From Zerene cesonia (lineage: Eukaryota; Arthropoda; Insecta; Lepidoptera; Pieridae), in contig NC_052107.1 of the NCBI RefSeq assembly GCF_012273895.1, positions 3,472,001 through 3,536,000 on the forward strand: a stretch of DNA of 64,000 bases, read 5' to 3'. The notes under the pieces are model-generated. The model searched no databases, was not told the DNA's origin, and saw nothing but the letters and a program-made list of their open reading frames with translations. Both the position numbers and the translations under genes were made by a program. This document shows positions 33,689-48,116 of the stretch, one piece after another; the first letter of the stretch is position 1; each line of letters starts with the position of its first letter.

Positions 33689-36600
33689 TCATTTATATTT
33701 TACAGTGTCTTATTAATAAGAAAATGTTGTTAATGCTTTTTTACGTTCTTTAAGTAGTAAGAGTACTTTATACGTTCTTCGCTTCTCTATCCGTTTGTCG
33801 GGCAATGTTTTTGCTTACAGTAGAAAATACATTGACGAATTTAAAGATAAATCGCTACTGAATGCATCCGTATTTTTATATTTATAACATAAAACATTCA
33901 GATTGTCTATTAGCAGACCGTTACCCTCGACCATTGAGAACTTGATGTATGTAAACAAGCAAAAGCTTTTTAAAGTGTATTTCCACACTTATACATATAG
34001 ATACACATTGTCCCAGAAAAGAATACGTAAAAACGGAAATTTTTATCATTACTTTATAAATTTAGCTTGAAAAGATTCAACATCGATTAAAAAAAACCGA
34101 TGGTATGATAAAACAAAAGTAGAGGTAATTCAAATAAATTGGCTTTCTTTATTCTAAATACGAAAATGCAAATAAGAATTTTCACATAAGAGTCCTAACA
34201 AACATGGTCGTTACAACAAAATTTATTGCGTCTTTTTAGATCAAAATCTAAAACACCAACGTGAAAGGCACATTATCGAAAATTGGGCTTAATTTATTTG
34301 CCTGATAAGTTGATATTTCTATGCGCGTTTTTGAGTGTGAAACACGCAATGTTGCATTTTGCAGTGAACACGTTATTGTGCATGTTGCTAGTAAGTACCC
34401 AATCCTGAAGAATTACATTATTTTTATTATTATTTCTTATTTAAACACGTACGGTTTTCTGAAAAAAATACAGGTATGGTAAATAGGTATGAATGAATTT
34501 TATTGCTTCGTTGATTTACTTAATCAGTTTTATTAAAACCAACCAATTTGCTCACGAGAGTACAATATTTACTGTTAAAAATTTGTTAATATTTACTTAA
34601 TAAGTTTAATGGAAGTTTTGTAAAACAATTTCTTTTGTTTATGAATTAGGGTAGGTACTTTCACTTTTGTCGTAAATAATAAAAAGGGAATCAAGGGTAC
34701 AAAAGAAAAGAAAACTTCCCGAATCGAACAACGAACCGAAGAATATCCCGAAAGTTAAGAATACAAGAAAAATCTCATGGGAAGGAAAATTATGTCGTTA
34801 CAAAGATTCATAGAATGGAAGAAAAATGGGAATGTCACAACGATATCATTTATTATTATTTTGGAATAAATCCCCGTCATTCTACCGTTATTGTGATTTT
34901 TCATTGAACGTAGATTTGATTCGATCAAACTATTATAAACGTTAGTTGAAGCATTTTATGGGGGAAGACAGAATTGTACGGAAGGGGATGGAGTTAGGGA
35001 TTTGTACAAGTATCTATCTATCCTACCACACAATGGCTGAAATCTGATCCGATGCATTCATTGTGTTTTCACAACACTATAAGGAAAAGTATTTTAATGT
35101 GTTGTATTCATTTATTTAATTTAATTTCACTGTCCACCAATGTGTTTTATTTTTGTAGTTAAAATATTTAACAATATTTATCACCATTTGTCATATTGCA
35201 TGTGAATATATTTATATAATCATAAAAGCAAAAACTCTCTAATATCAGACTGTTTAAGTAGATATTGTTTTACTTTAACTTTTATTAAAGTAATATTAAT
35301 AAAATTTGTATTTTGTTGTCATAATAAGTGAAGTGAAAGAGCTGAATGTCGTTATCCCGAATTTATTACACGGTAAATTCATGATCATAAATCGATTCCT
35401 TTTTTTTAAACATACGATTGATTGTTGAATATACGATACACCTATGAAAAAAATCCTGTAAATTCAATTTTAAAACATTTTACCGCCGCTACTCAAAACG
35501 CGGGCACAAAGCTTCTCTATTCTGATCCCCGATACTATTACTGAATATTTTGTATATCAAACATATATTCGATCACTATTTACAGCTCGAGTATCAATGG
35601 TAAAATACATTTATTTAACACCTTTCTCTCGGCAAAATCGATCCACAAATCCCTCCGTGATCCGTACTGGCTAGAAAAACCGTTAGCTCAATCAAATTGT
35701 ACCTACTCTCAGTTTGTTACTAGATACGCGCTCTGGCGGTTAAGCGGATTTCGCTGCAATTTTACATGCATATAGCGAACTCGATCTAACAAATGCGAAA
35801 CTTTTTCTCCCCGAGAGCTTGTGACACCCGTACAAGTTTGTTCTTTGACGCATTGTTGTTTGCTATTCGGAAAAACATTTGTCAGATGTCGTTTTGTTTA
35901 GAATCTACGTCTGCACAATACGTCTGATATTTTAAAATTAAATTTAAACAGTTGCTGTAAGAGAATTCACACTTCATTCATTCACATGCATAATATTAAT
36001 TTAAGTTTATAATGGTGAGTACAGATTTAAATTCATGTTAAAATGTTGTTAGCAAAATAAAATTAATCGGGCTATCGCTTAAGGTACTGAAATATTTATG
36101 AAAATATAATTTTGTTTTACCGAGAGAGGATGAGTTTAATTTGATTTATTTAATTATCATTAAATATTGCGTTTTATATATCTTCCCTTAAATATTTTAA
36201 TACCCGTTTCATCTGCCGTTCTTTTATCTCTGACATATACAGCAATCAACGTTCTCAAAATTTGTACAAACAGAAATCAGAGCTGCGTCATTCACAACGT
36301 GCTGGTGGGTATTTTCTGTTTTGTTAGCGACTTTCAAATTGCCTGCACTCGAAGGATATTACCGTGGAAACAATTTCGTGTCGCTTGCTCATTCACACGG
36401 CTTTTTATTACAAAGAGTTCTTTGGTTCTCAATCGAGAAAATGAAATGCCATTTGGGAGTTTGGTGCAGATAACAAGCGTCGGCTTCGAAGCGCCTCGCA
36501 TCTCACTCACTAAACTAGACCACAATTCGTCTTATACTTGATTTCTAAATATGTAAATAAGAAAGAGCTTCTTGTACGGAAACAAATAAGCGATTTAACA

Positions 36601-37697
36601 TTGCTGTTGTTTAATATTCTTATTTCAAAACTATTCCGAATGTTTCTTTAATACATTCCTTAATGTTGAATGCAATGACATAAATTGGATCAATGTACCT
36701 TATTTGATCTATTTTGTTAACATGCGATACAAATTATAAAACAGTTATTTAAAAACGAAGTCCATTTACAGCTTGTAAAGACATTACAATTTTATCGCAT
36801 GTGATTTTGTACTCGCATGCAAAGCTTATAACTTAAGAGCTATCGTTAAGTCAACATTCCATCTGCATCGATCTCCCTGTTCCACTTTTATGCCGCTATT
36901 ACATTAGATCAAACGGAAATTTTTATAGACATTATATGAAATACATTCTTATAATACGGCAACCCGTGTGTATATAATGTTATTATGAACTCATTATTCA
37001 AATGGGTTCCGTATTCTTTCGTATATTATAATATGGTTTGAGCTTTCATAATTTACGGTCGTTAGTTTAATATAATTGACTTTCTGTTTGTGCCGTTTTT
37101 CTAATAATAGTTTTTACCCTCTTTTCTTTTTCCGTACAAATAAACAATTTAACAAATATTATATTAAAATTACGTATAAATTGAAATGAAAGTTTACAAC
37201 GTTACTTGGAACATTTTCTTTTTTCTCCATAAGACCCTTTCCTGTGTCTTAAAAAAAAGCTAAAAACATTAATGGGTGATTCATTTTTATTCTTGTATAT
37301 GTATTTTTAATAGAATGAAACACCAACATTGATACGGTAAACATAACTCAGATAGAACATTGCTGACAAATTCATATAGATGGATTGTTCAGTCTAGATC
37401 TGTTGCAACTTTATACAGTTCATCTAACTTGGTACTTGAACAAATAATAAGAGACTAACTTGTACCCAGAGAAAACTTATCCATGCTGGAAATGATATCG
37501 ACCACATTATTATATTTAACGTTAGCTTTATCGAAAGTTATCGCTTTAGATATTTATTGTTTAATGATCGTTATTTAAAAAATGCTGTTGTTCATTTTAT
37601 GGGTAAAATGTGCTTTTGTAACGCTTCAATGAAAAACTTATGAATAAAATCTTCGAGTCTCTTATTCACGTTTAAAACTTTCTACACGCAATTGCTT
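33689..37697. other. Intergenic, no gene recognised
   Basis: About 4 kb. The stretch 36167-36541 is GC-richer and open on both strands (up to 124 codons on plus, from a TTG, and 63 on minus), but neither frame has a domain I know. Bases 35460-35880 are likewise GC-richer without a frame. The rest is AT-rich. Confidence 0.4.
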
Positions 37698-38006
37698 CAT
37701 CATCATCATCAGCCCATATATGTTCCCACTGCTGGGACACAGGCCTCCTATGAGGGTTCAGGCCATAATCCACCACGCTGGCCAAGTGCGGGTTGGCAGA
37801 TGTCACATGCCGTCGAACTTTTGATTCTTGGACATGCCGGTTTCCTCACGATGTTTTCCTTCACCGTTTTAAGCAGTGGTGATGTTATTCACATGTGCAG
37901 ATATATTGAAAAATCAATTTATTTCCTGCACGCTCCGCCCGGTCTCGAACCCCGACTTATCGATTTTGAAGTCCGAGGTTCTCACCACTGAGCCACCACT
38001 GCTTTT
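37698..38006 (-). mobile_element. tRNA-derived SINE, full length, with target-site duplication
   Basis: This is a complete reverse copy of the family at 863-1166: a TCATCATCATCA tail at the left, then TATGTTCCCACTGCTGGGAC and GGCCAAGTGCGGGTTGGCAG, with the tRNA-like head (complement of GGTTCGAGACC and TGGCTCAGTGG) at the right. An 11-bp perfect duplication CGCAATTGCTT flanks it (37687-37697 and 38007-38017). It is less decayed than the other copies. Confidence 0.9.
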
Positions 38007-38017
38007 CGCAATTGCTT

Positions 38018-40025
38018 AGACATACTGTAATTTCTTTAGTTAGGTGTTACCCAAAATGACTGTATTTGACTTTTCTGTTACCTTTTGCCTTTTCAAGTAT
38101 GATAATGTGAGCCTGAAACAATGTTTTATTGTTTATGCATTTAATAATATTTATTTTATAGACCAACCATAAACAATCATAAAACGTTTTCTGCATTTCA
38201 CGATTAATGTTGTTGCCCAAATGAGGGTTAACAGCCCAGTTACCTATTACATATATGTAAATGTATAAAGACATTGAAATTGAAGCTACATTATATAATA
38301 ATACATATTGAGTAATTTAACCAGCGCAGTGTAACATTATGTCATAGCGATATGGGTTATAGTATGTATAGCGACGTAATTGGTTATGATTTAGTGGGTC
38401 ATGTATGAAACATAGCACGTTATCATATAATATTATTACAATGTGGAGTTATAATGTGTAAGACGTTGATACATAACTACTATTATAAAGTATTTGCTTG
38501 AATGTGTTATTATAATTCAATAATATATTATTTTATTAACTAAAAGTTCGGGTTCACCCTGTATTTTATTAGCATCAGATTATTCACTTGAAATTTCTGT
38601 AAATTTGTATAATGGATGTATATAAAAGAAATTTGTTTGTCGTTATTCAATAAAATAGAAACATCGTACAAAAGGCGATATTAAATGTTTACTACTACAT
38701 TGGGATGATGGAACTATTCATATTTTATCATTTCTTTAGTAAAATTCCTTTACTTAACTTTTAAATGATAAGAAAAGTGGAATTTCTCGAACTATTCAAA
38801 TGCGCAATTTTATCGACATTTCAGTATTAAAATTCCTGCCCGTTCATTGAGCAAAGTGAAAATATTCAACTCAATTCCTTTTACATTTACATGATGAAAT
38901 TTAAAAAGAGGTGGGTAAAGGCTTTCATTATTTAAATGTATATAATTTGGTTAATTTTTAAACGACCTTAATTTATTAATATAGGACAAGGGTTTTAAAT
39001 GAAATAGAAGTCCCTCAATGAAAATAAGCGAAATCCTTAAAGGTAAAAATTGCTTTTATTTGCTATTGAGATCTGTATGCTTTATTCATATATATTCAAA
39101 ATTTTGTTTTGTTTGCATTATGTGAAGACTGTCTGTATTTGTTTTTTTTTATTGCTTGAATAAAGAATTGGTAGCAATAAAAGACTACTGCTTCACGCGA
39201 ATTGGCATGTCCCCGTAGTGCAATCTTGGTGGTATGCCTGGACTCAGTACTGAGTAGCTACAGCTGAAAATCTAAATGACTCACATTATACAACATTTTT
39301 ATGCTGACTGTACCGTGTACATGCACAAAATATACACTACAACAATCGCATAAAATTTTATGGCTTTATTATCCTTTATGCGACTAGAATACAAAATGCC
39401 AAGCCGGAAACGAATATGTCGGATTGCTCCTATTTCATATTTACTTATATTGGAGATTTATCTTTTTCTGTTGACGGTACAATATCGCTGCTATTTACTT
39501 TAATTCGTTTACGTGATATGATTATCTTTTTAGTAATATTTTGTTGCGTATGCCCTTGGGATATTGTGTTACATTTATGTTAGGCATATTATGAATATGA
39601 ATTATGAATTTTGGGGTTTACTCTGAGGAATTGTTCGATTTACTATCAGCCGTGTAGTTGCAACATGGGTGGTCCCACAGTAAAAATGACTAACATTCAC
39701 AACCTATGTAGGGTTGGTCCTCGACTCGCAAGTACGCCACGATATGAACAATTTACCACCTGCAGTGTTCTTGTACAATTACGACATTGACCCCATTAAG
39801 AAAAGAGAACATTATGTCATTAAAAGGCCACAAAGCCCCCGTAACATATCCAGGGTTACAAGTATTGTATATTATTTATGGGCGCTGGTCACGTGGTCCT
39901 TAGTTTTAATTTTTTAAGTTAGTTTTAATTTGCAATATGTATGTATTTAACATCAAGGGTTTCACTGAAAAGTTTCTCTTGTTTTTCTGTTATACATTTA
40001 AGAATTTCCGACGCATTTATTATAC
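38018..40025. other. Intergenic, with one protein-like frame
   Basis: The frame at 39714-39917 encodes 67 residues including NLPPAVFLYNYDIDPIKKRE and a hydrophobic C-terminus. Composition looks protein-like but no family is recognised and splice context is unclear. The remaining DNA is AT-rich with nothing assigned. Confidence 0.35.
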
Positions 40026-40217
40026 TGGCTCTTTCCCGCGGTTTCGCACGCGTTAAATTTCGAGAAGTTTAATAAATGTTATAATACATACAAACCCTCT
40101 TCTTGAATCACTCTATATATTAATTCGTTGCGTAGTTTCAAAGATCTAAGCATACATACAGAGGAACAAACGCGGGAAGCGACTTGCTTTATAATGATGC
40201 TTTATATTATGTAGTGA
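40026..40217 (-). mobile_element. Helitron-like element, second family
   Basis: The minus strand begins TCACTACATAATATAAAGC and ends in a GC-rich region (AACGCGTGCGAAACCGCGGG) before a mutated terminus. It corresponds along its length to 52169-52365. Confidence 0.55.
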
Positions 40218-43200
40218 TAATTTTATAAAGACTTATAAAAAGCTATTTTAAACTTTGCGCGTAATTATGTACGATTGGATTATATTTCCACGGTCCATTT
40301 TAATAGGCGCACTCGGCAACAAACAACAAAATTCATTAAAAATTTACTGATAGCAACAGTTTTTAACCGTCTTGTGTATTTGCATACCAAGGGTATTACA
40401 GAGTTGCCAAGTACACACAAACAGTGCGGACTCGAGAACTATTTTCGTTTTAATCTCAATTCCAAAGTTTATACAAACTAATTAACTATTTTCTCGTATT
40501 TTCTAATTAATACGTAAATACGCTGTTGGTCTCTCCTTATACAAATTGCGAACAAACGGTACCGTCTACTAACTTTGGGATTGAAATGACATTACGATAT
40601 AAAAAAGTCGTTTCCGCGTTTCCACAAGCTTTTTCACCCACAACGTATTATGTGGCCTAAAGTGGAAAATAATCGATAAAGCGTTTAACTAACCGACGTA
40701 AAATAATTATAATCGTTGAGAAACGTATGGATAATGGGACCGCCTCCAAACTATACGGTTTCGAAATAAATTAAATTTTCTTAAGTCGGTTCCCAATTGC
40801 CGAAAATATCGTAGAATTGATCAAAAATTACGGATGAAACCGGGATGCTAGAAATATAATAAAACTGTGAATTTTTAAATTGGTTTATTTTATTGATTTT
40901 GTTTTGCTATTTTCGAATTACTACTCTGCTCGGAAATTCGAAACACATCAAAACAATATTCAAAATTTCCAGAAAACATTAAAGTTGTGACTACCAGATG
41001 CCTGACTCGATATTGAAGTTAATATTTTATAAGAGAATTGTAGTATACATTTATAAACGCTTGGTTAACTTTAGCTTCTTGTAACTGTTTCATACGACAG
41101 CCATTAGGAAATAACAACACGCCGATAATACTATGAAATGTAGTGAAAACTCCCTCATCTTTTTACCTTGTATAATATTCGAAACAAAAAGTCCACTTTT
41201 CTTGCCCAAAAGATGCCGGGAAGGGTTAAAATGCTCAATGACTATCATAAACATCAGTCTGGGCTGTTCCCCCGAGAGAGCGCAAAACAGCCTCTCGTTA
41301 GAGAGGTAACTTTGAAGGATAACATTAATTCTTGTCCCTTATCACGATTCCATGTTGTGAATTTTGACAGTATGAATATTTTAATAAGGGTTAACGAAAC
41401 TTAATAATCGCGTTGCCAACTATGCTTAGTCGTCAATTACCAGCGCTAATTATTCCTATGGGATACAGTCAGGTTGGTTTTGTAAGTACGCGTATATCCC
41501 ATTAAAGTTGTATTGTAAAGTTTCGCGCATTCCAGCGAGCAGACGTTATTTTTAATGATGGCTAAATTTATCTTCATAACGTGAAACATATTTCTCGATG
41601 CTGAATATTCTGTGCCATATATGGGTCAACTGTTTTAAGCTTCAAATATGTATTTTGATTATAATTACTTACGAAAATCATTTTTTATAAGATTTCTTTT
41701 AACAGCACAATGGAGTTTTTAGATAATTTAAATGTACGTGATTCAACGATGGAAGCAGTTTTGGATACGTAATATTTTAAAACAATAATTATAATGTGAA
41801 GTTAGTAAATTTAAAGCACGAAATACTGTTTTAATTAAGCGATATATTATGATATCAGCCAGAAGAATGCAACCAGACCATAAGAACCATTAACCCTCAA
41901 AGGATCGGTTGTTCAGTTTAATTAAGTAACTGTGAAAGCCATAATAACATTATGCTGATTAAGGTGCGTAATATTAATGTAGAAGGCACTAACATTTTAT
42001 AATACTATGAAATTATTATTGAGTACACATGTGCATAGATTAGAGTTGGCTTAGTGGTTAAAGCCAATGTCAATTAAAAAGTCGTCAGTTCAAGAGTAAA
42101 AGAATGTTATAAAAAATACGTGCATATATTTAAATCGATTGAAATAACGTGTAAAGTTGAGTTGTTACTTAATTAGTACGGAACTCTAGATAATATTGAT
42201 GAATTTTACGTAACGAGTTTTTTATATAGGTTAAAGGAAATTAAAAAGTATAGACCCCGTCTAGCGTTCTATCTATCTCTAGATACAAAAATGATATCAT
42301 TAAACTAATGCGACGTTAATGAAGGACAAACAAACTAACAAAACCACTTTCGCATTTATAATATTGGTAAGGATAGTGATATAGCGAGGGTATTTATCAA
42401 GAGGTAGAATAAAATAGCCACTATCGATGTGTGTTTTGGAAAAATTACTAATTATTAGTATTTCATTATTTGTTGTTAATAGTTACTAGGTTATATCTAT
42501 ACTTTCCTTAGATAGTGAAATGTTAACCGTTTATTCATTTTACTCAAGAAATATTCTTGTATTCCTTTAAGTATATTGAAATATTTTCGTTAATAAGAAT
42601 CACGTTTCTTTTTATCAACAGTATTGGGTTTTCGTAAGTGCTTAATTATGATTCTGTTGCGAATCCAATTAAATGGACGAATTTACCCACATTATCTCAC
42701 GGGTCTTATTAAATTACATTAGTTACCCACGGAATTCTACCTTTCCATTTAGACATACTCGTTCATAGAGTACTTCATATAATTGTTTCATCGCGTAGCC
42801 TTCCTTTATTGATTTTACAAGTTAAATAGGAACTCGGCTATCAAAACCTCAGATATTTAAAACCCCGAGCTGCAATACTGAATAGTTTGTACATAATATT
42901 CGTCCACAGCTACTAAAATTTGTGAAACAAGAGGCGTCAAAGCATAATGACAAAGTTTTCCGGCGAACACCAAAGATTCTTTATTTTTCACAGTGAAAAA
43001 GGTTTATTGTCCTAGTTTTTATATAGGGAAATAATGTTGAGGTACTCCGTTTTGTTCGAGGACAAAGGGGATGTAAATTTTGATGTCTGTAAGAACATTG
43101 TAGAACTAAAAACTGTTTTCAGCATCGACTTATATTTATTATATTGATCGAAGGTTTTGAAAATTTCTCTAGACTTCATGCTATGGACATAATAATTAAT

Positions 43201-44375
43201 TTGAAATAAGTTGTTTAAGTTTATAAAAATTGTAATGGATGTATATTATATAATATAGGTTATTCTCTGTAGAAACTTTTCCAACCGGTGGTAAATATTT
43301 AGACAAAAGAGTACTCCGAAAAAGCACTGCCAGTTAAACAGATATGAGCCACTATAGTTACATATCACACTCAGGAAACCTCACTTTTGTATCAACGCTT
43401 TTCCATTGTTTGTATTTGTTTATATAAAATGTATGAAATAATTAATTAATATAAAGAAAATAAACCACGTATTGGTAGTGAGCACTTAAAAGAAGATATG
43501 AAGAAGGGTGTAGTGTCTGGTCATTATAAGCTGTAGCGAAATGTCTGCATAATTTATTGGATACGGTATTGTGCTTTGCGGAACTTCAGTGTTGCATGAA
43601 AATAAAAAAAAACAATGGTGTTTTTTAATTCAGAATTTTAAGACGTGTATAATTTTTTTTGAGAAAATATAAATATGTTATTATCGTTTAATTTAAAAAG
43701 ATGAACATCCTATTACCGTTTTGAAGCACAAAATATTAATTTAAACTTTACACCATGGACTTCACTTGGTACGTAGTTTGTCACGCCTAAGCACAAATAA
43801 GCTACCAAAACGCTAAAATTTTATGTACATGTTTTGCTCGGGTCGGATTAAGTAGATGATGTAAACGAGCATTATGTTATAGCACCGGTATGGTAGATTA
43901 TAAGGCCAGTTTTCAATAACGACGTAATTTAAGAAAATTATATTGATAAACTATCAGTTTTAATAAAAATTAACGCTGTTTTCCTTTAAAACGGCTGTAG
44001 TAATTAATTGTCATTTTTTAAACAACGAAACAACAACAAAATTATAATGATTCCAGTTCAAAGATTTAGACTTTGATATTTGAAAGGCATTGTTAACAGC
44101 ATATTAAAGATTGTATAATATTATGTTAAGTCGATGTCACTTTGAAAAGGAACAAAATTTTTGACGTTTTTATTAACACTTCTCAATAAAACTGCTTATT
44201 TGATGTTGGTACTTATTGTTAAAATTACATTTTATACCTTCAATTAACTCTTAATAATTAATGACCCATTTAACATGATGCATTTGTTTAAAGTTTATGA
44301 TTGAAATCGATATCTTTAGTATATAACAATATAACACCTGATAAAATTACAGAGACATTTGTGAATTGTGACTAT
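40218..44375. other. Intergenic, minor repeat fragments
   Basis: Bases 42040-42096 look like an old tRNA-derived SINE head (GTTGGCTTAGTGGTTAAAGC, GTCAGTTCAAGAG). Bases 42330-42372 are the reverse of a Helitron-like 5' end (CGCATTTATAATATTGGTAA). A small hairpin CCTCTCGTTAGAGAGG is at 41293-41308. No gene is seen. Confidence 0.45.
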
Positions 44376-44377
44376 TA

Positions 44378-45516
44378 CTTAGTCTGGCCATAAATACTGT
44401 TACACTTAATTATAAAAAAATATTACATTTGAATTTCGAATCTGTCATNNNNNNNNNNNNNNNNNNNNNNNNNNNNNNNNNNNNNNNNNNNNNNNNNNNN
44501 NNNNNNNNNNNNNNNNNNNNNNNNNNNNNNNNNNNNNNNNNNNNNNNNNNNNNNNNNNNNNNNNNNNNNNNNNNNNNNNNNNNNNNNNNNNNNNNNNNNN
44601 NNNNNNNNNNNNNNNNNNNNNNNNNNNNNNNNNNNNNNNNNNNNNNNNNNNNNNNNNNNNNNNNNNNNNNNNNNNNNNNNNNNNNNNNNNNNNNNNNNNN
44701 NNNNNNNNNNNNNNNNNNNNNNNNNNNNNNNNNNNNNNNNNNNNNNNNNNNNNNNNNNNNNNNNNNNNNNNNNNNNNNNNNNNNNNNNNNNNNNNNNNNN
44801 NNNNNNNNNNNNNNNNNNNNNNNNNNNNNNNNNNNNNNNNNNNNNNNNNNNNNNNNNNNNNNNNNNNNNNNNNNNNNNNNNNNNNNNNNNNNNNNNNNNN
44901 NNNNNNNNNNNNNNNNNNNNNNNNNNNNNNNNNNNNNNNNNNNNNNNNNNNNNNNNNNNNNNNNNNNNNNNNNNNNNNNNNNNNNNNNNNNNNNNNNNNN
45001 NNNNNNNNNNNNNNNNNNNNNNNNNNNNNNNNNNNNNNNNNNNNNNNNNNNNNNNNNNNNNNNNNNNNNNNNNNNNNNNNNNNNNNNNNNNNNNNNNNNN
45101 NNNNNNNNNNNNNNNNNNNNNNNNNNNNNNNNNNNNNNNNNNNNNNNNNNNNNNNNNNNNNNNNNNNNNNNNNNNNNNNNNNNNNNNNNNNNNNNNNNNN
45201 NNNNNNNNNNNNNNNNNNNNNNNNNNNNNNNNNNNNNNNNNNNNNNNNNNNNNNNNNNNNNNNNNNNNNNNNNNNNNNNNNNNNNNNNNNNNNNNNNNNN
45301 NNNNNNNNNNNNNNNNNNNNNNNNNNNNNNNNNNNNNNNNNNNNNNNNNNNNNNNNNNNNNNNNNNNNNNNNNNNNNNNNNNNNNNNNNNNNNNNNNNNN
45401 NNNNNNNNNNNNNNNNNNNNNNNNNNNNNNNNNNNNNNNNNNNNNNNNGTAATAAATGTTATTTGCAGTTAACAATTTTCTTTTTTCTTTATTACAATAT
45501 TTATGGCAAGACTAGG
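44378..45516. mobile_element. Mariner-like DNA transposon, copy 2, containing gap 3
   Basis: The sequenced ends are essentially identical to copy 1 at 23867-25005 (same 70 left bases and same 68 right bases), in the same orientation. TA flanks it at 44376-44377 and 45517-45518. The flanking DNA differs from that of copy 1, so this is a separate insertion, not a segmental duplication. Near-identity of the ends suggests recent activity. Confidence 0.75.
44449..45448. other. Assembly gap 3 (1000 N)
   Basis: An exactly 1000-base N run inside mariner-like copy 2, at the same place (within one base) as the gap in copy 1. Frames across it are artefacts. Confidence 0.95.
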
Positions 45517-47574
45517 TATATTGGAAGATATCACAAAATTTTAACTATACTATAAAACTGTTACGATTTTGACTTGTTAGTTTTAAATTGGTAAATAACG
45601 AATTTTTAAATTAATAATATTGTCACCTACCTCATTGCGTAATAAGATGATATAATCTCATAATTTATTTTTCAAGTTCGGCTGTTCTAATTTGAAACAC
45701 CACTGTCACTGTTACTAAAAGATTCCTTAATTACAGGCTGTTGCCTGCCTTGTTATCTCATTTTAATCTTCCCTTCACCATTTTTGTCGAACGAAATTCT
45801 CAATGTTATATAGTAGCTATAATTAGAAAGCTGTTTTCTCTTTTATAAGTACTTGATGATTTTTTTGCAATTTTTATATTTTTCTACTAAGATAGTACGT
45901 CATTTTTTTGTGGGCAACGCATGAACAGAGACCTATCGTGGCGGTCTATCTTCGTGCTAGACATGCAAAAATATGTAGTAGGGTTAACCCTAAAACAAAA
46001 AAAAAGGATCAAATTTTGTCTACGAAAATTACTCGACTACTCGTAGATATAATTATCGTGCAATAATATATTAACGTTACTCGTATAAGTGCTTTATGTG
46101 ATTCTTTTGCAATCTAAAACATGTTATCATCTATGAATATTCGACGTATTTTAACAAATATACGATCTTTCCGTGCTCTACGAAATATAAATAAATATTA
46201 CACCTTAGAATCTTTTCCTCCCCACTATGTCATTAGGGTGAGAGGACAGAGGCTCCAGTAATTACTCTCAGAACCTCGTAAAGCTCAATTTTACGTAAAT
46301 ACTGAAATACGAGCATCCTCGAGAAAGGTTAATTTATAGAGAACTCTTTGATTACACCAGTTAACGAACACTTTTATTTTGATATTTGATGAAATGGTTC
46401 GTTGATTCAGGACATAATTAATTTTAGAAGCCATTTATTATGAACGAAGTCGTTTCATTGGAATATAATTATACGTAATACATATAATTGTATATCTTTA
46501 TTTTAAAAGCAATATTCAACATCATAAAAAATCTTCAACGCTTTCGGGGTGACAAAAATGAATGTGATGATTCCATTTTATTCCATTCCCGAAATATATG
46601 GGCTTATAATGAGATTTTGGAAACGCGGGGCGGGCTTTCTCTTTCTGATTAAATCATAATGTCCCTTGTCCACCCTTCTTAGGGCGCGGTCACGTAGACA
46701 GAACTGACGTGCGACCTTTCCACGACACATTTTGACTAAATCACGGATTTGCAGGAATGAATTCATCCGAAATTATTTTCATCGTTATAGGTTTATGTAG
46801 GTTCTTATTAGTTTAGTCGATATAAGTCAGTATATGATATGCCATAATCAAATCAACAACAATTTATCATTACTCATTATTTAAAAAAATCTTCTATACG
46901 GTACACAATATACAAGAACACATACTCAAATTTCAAATTAAAAATTTCAGTTCGTATACTTAAAACTAAAAAGATAAATGTTCTTATGACCGTCAGTATA
47001 TTACTGTTTCATCAAAATGAAATTAAATATAAATGCAAACACTGACATGTTTTATAAAATGTATTTTAACGAAGATAAACGGAATATTCTAAATTGGATA
47101 TGCAATAAATGGATTTTGCAACAACGCAAACATTTAAAGAGTATCAATATTATGATTTAATATTGTTGGAAAAACCGTTCACAGTGTGCTGGAATTCTTT
47201 AAGGTGATATGGAATAAACTTTAATTTTCTAGAACTGTTTTTAATTTATCCACATCGGTTTATTTTCAGCTGTAGTTTCCAAAACGCCGGAGGGTTCTCA
47301 ATTGTTCGTAGTGTGTTTATTTATTTTTTTTACGTTTGAACATCTGTAGCTCTATATTTTTTTAACCAATCGCCATGATGCTTTCTGTACTCGATAAAGC
47401 TTCTGATGCCTCCGTGTCCAGGGATCCGTGTCCGTGTGATAAAAAAAAAGAAATAGCGATTTACCCGCCCCTACATTTGAGGTCTTATGGGGTTATAACA
47501 TGTATCTAATGATTATAAAATTGCAGGACTTACTTAATTTTATTTTCGTTTTCTACTAAACAGGTTGCAATCTT

Positions 47575-47706
47575 TATCGTAACAAAAAAGGTAAAAAAAA
47601 CAGCATGAAGAGTTTCATTCAATAGGTGATAATAACTGAAATATGATATGAAATACCTATTATGTTTTATATATTACTTTTAGGTGGCAGGGACGTTGGT
47701 AACATA
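47575..47706 (-). repeat. Possible third copy of unclassified repeat
   Basis: In reverse this reads ACCAACGTCCCTGCCACC near its start and TTTTTTACCTTTTTTGTTAC near its end, resembling the blocks of 18550-18715 and 29942-30075. The match is weak in the middle. Confidence 0.25.
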
Positions 47707-48116
47707 TATTGTAAAAATAATTACGTTTTTTCTAGACTGGACTTAAAGGCGTCCTGTGAAAAGTACCTAAATGTTACGGACCTTACGTACAGTGATTAAG
47801 AAGTTGAGTATACCCTTAAATTATGTCTCTTTCATTATAATCTATGGTACTTGACGGGCCGTTGGATGGACCCGCAGTTATTCTGTGTGATAAGGGCATC
47901 ATAAAACCCTTCCTGTTGTCCATGTTACCGATTGTACGATTTTGCGAGTGACTTTCATTGTTAAGCGAACAAATTTTTATTTTTATATCAATGTATATAC
48001 GGGATATCCCGCCGATGGTGTATTATGCTTTATTATGTATTATGTATTATACTTTAGTTTTAAGAATTCATATAATAGAAAAATAATACATTGGTTATAA
48101 TATTAGTATTTAAATT

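Noticed and set aside
36167..36541. 124-codon plus frame overlapping a 63-codon minus frame
   Set aside because: The plus frame starts with TTG and neither has a known domain; a GC-richer patch alone makes stops rarer. Kept only as a note on the intergenic stretch.
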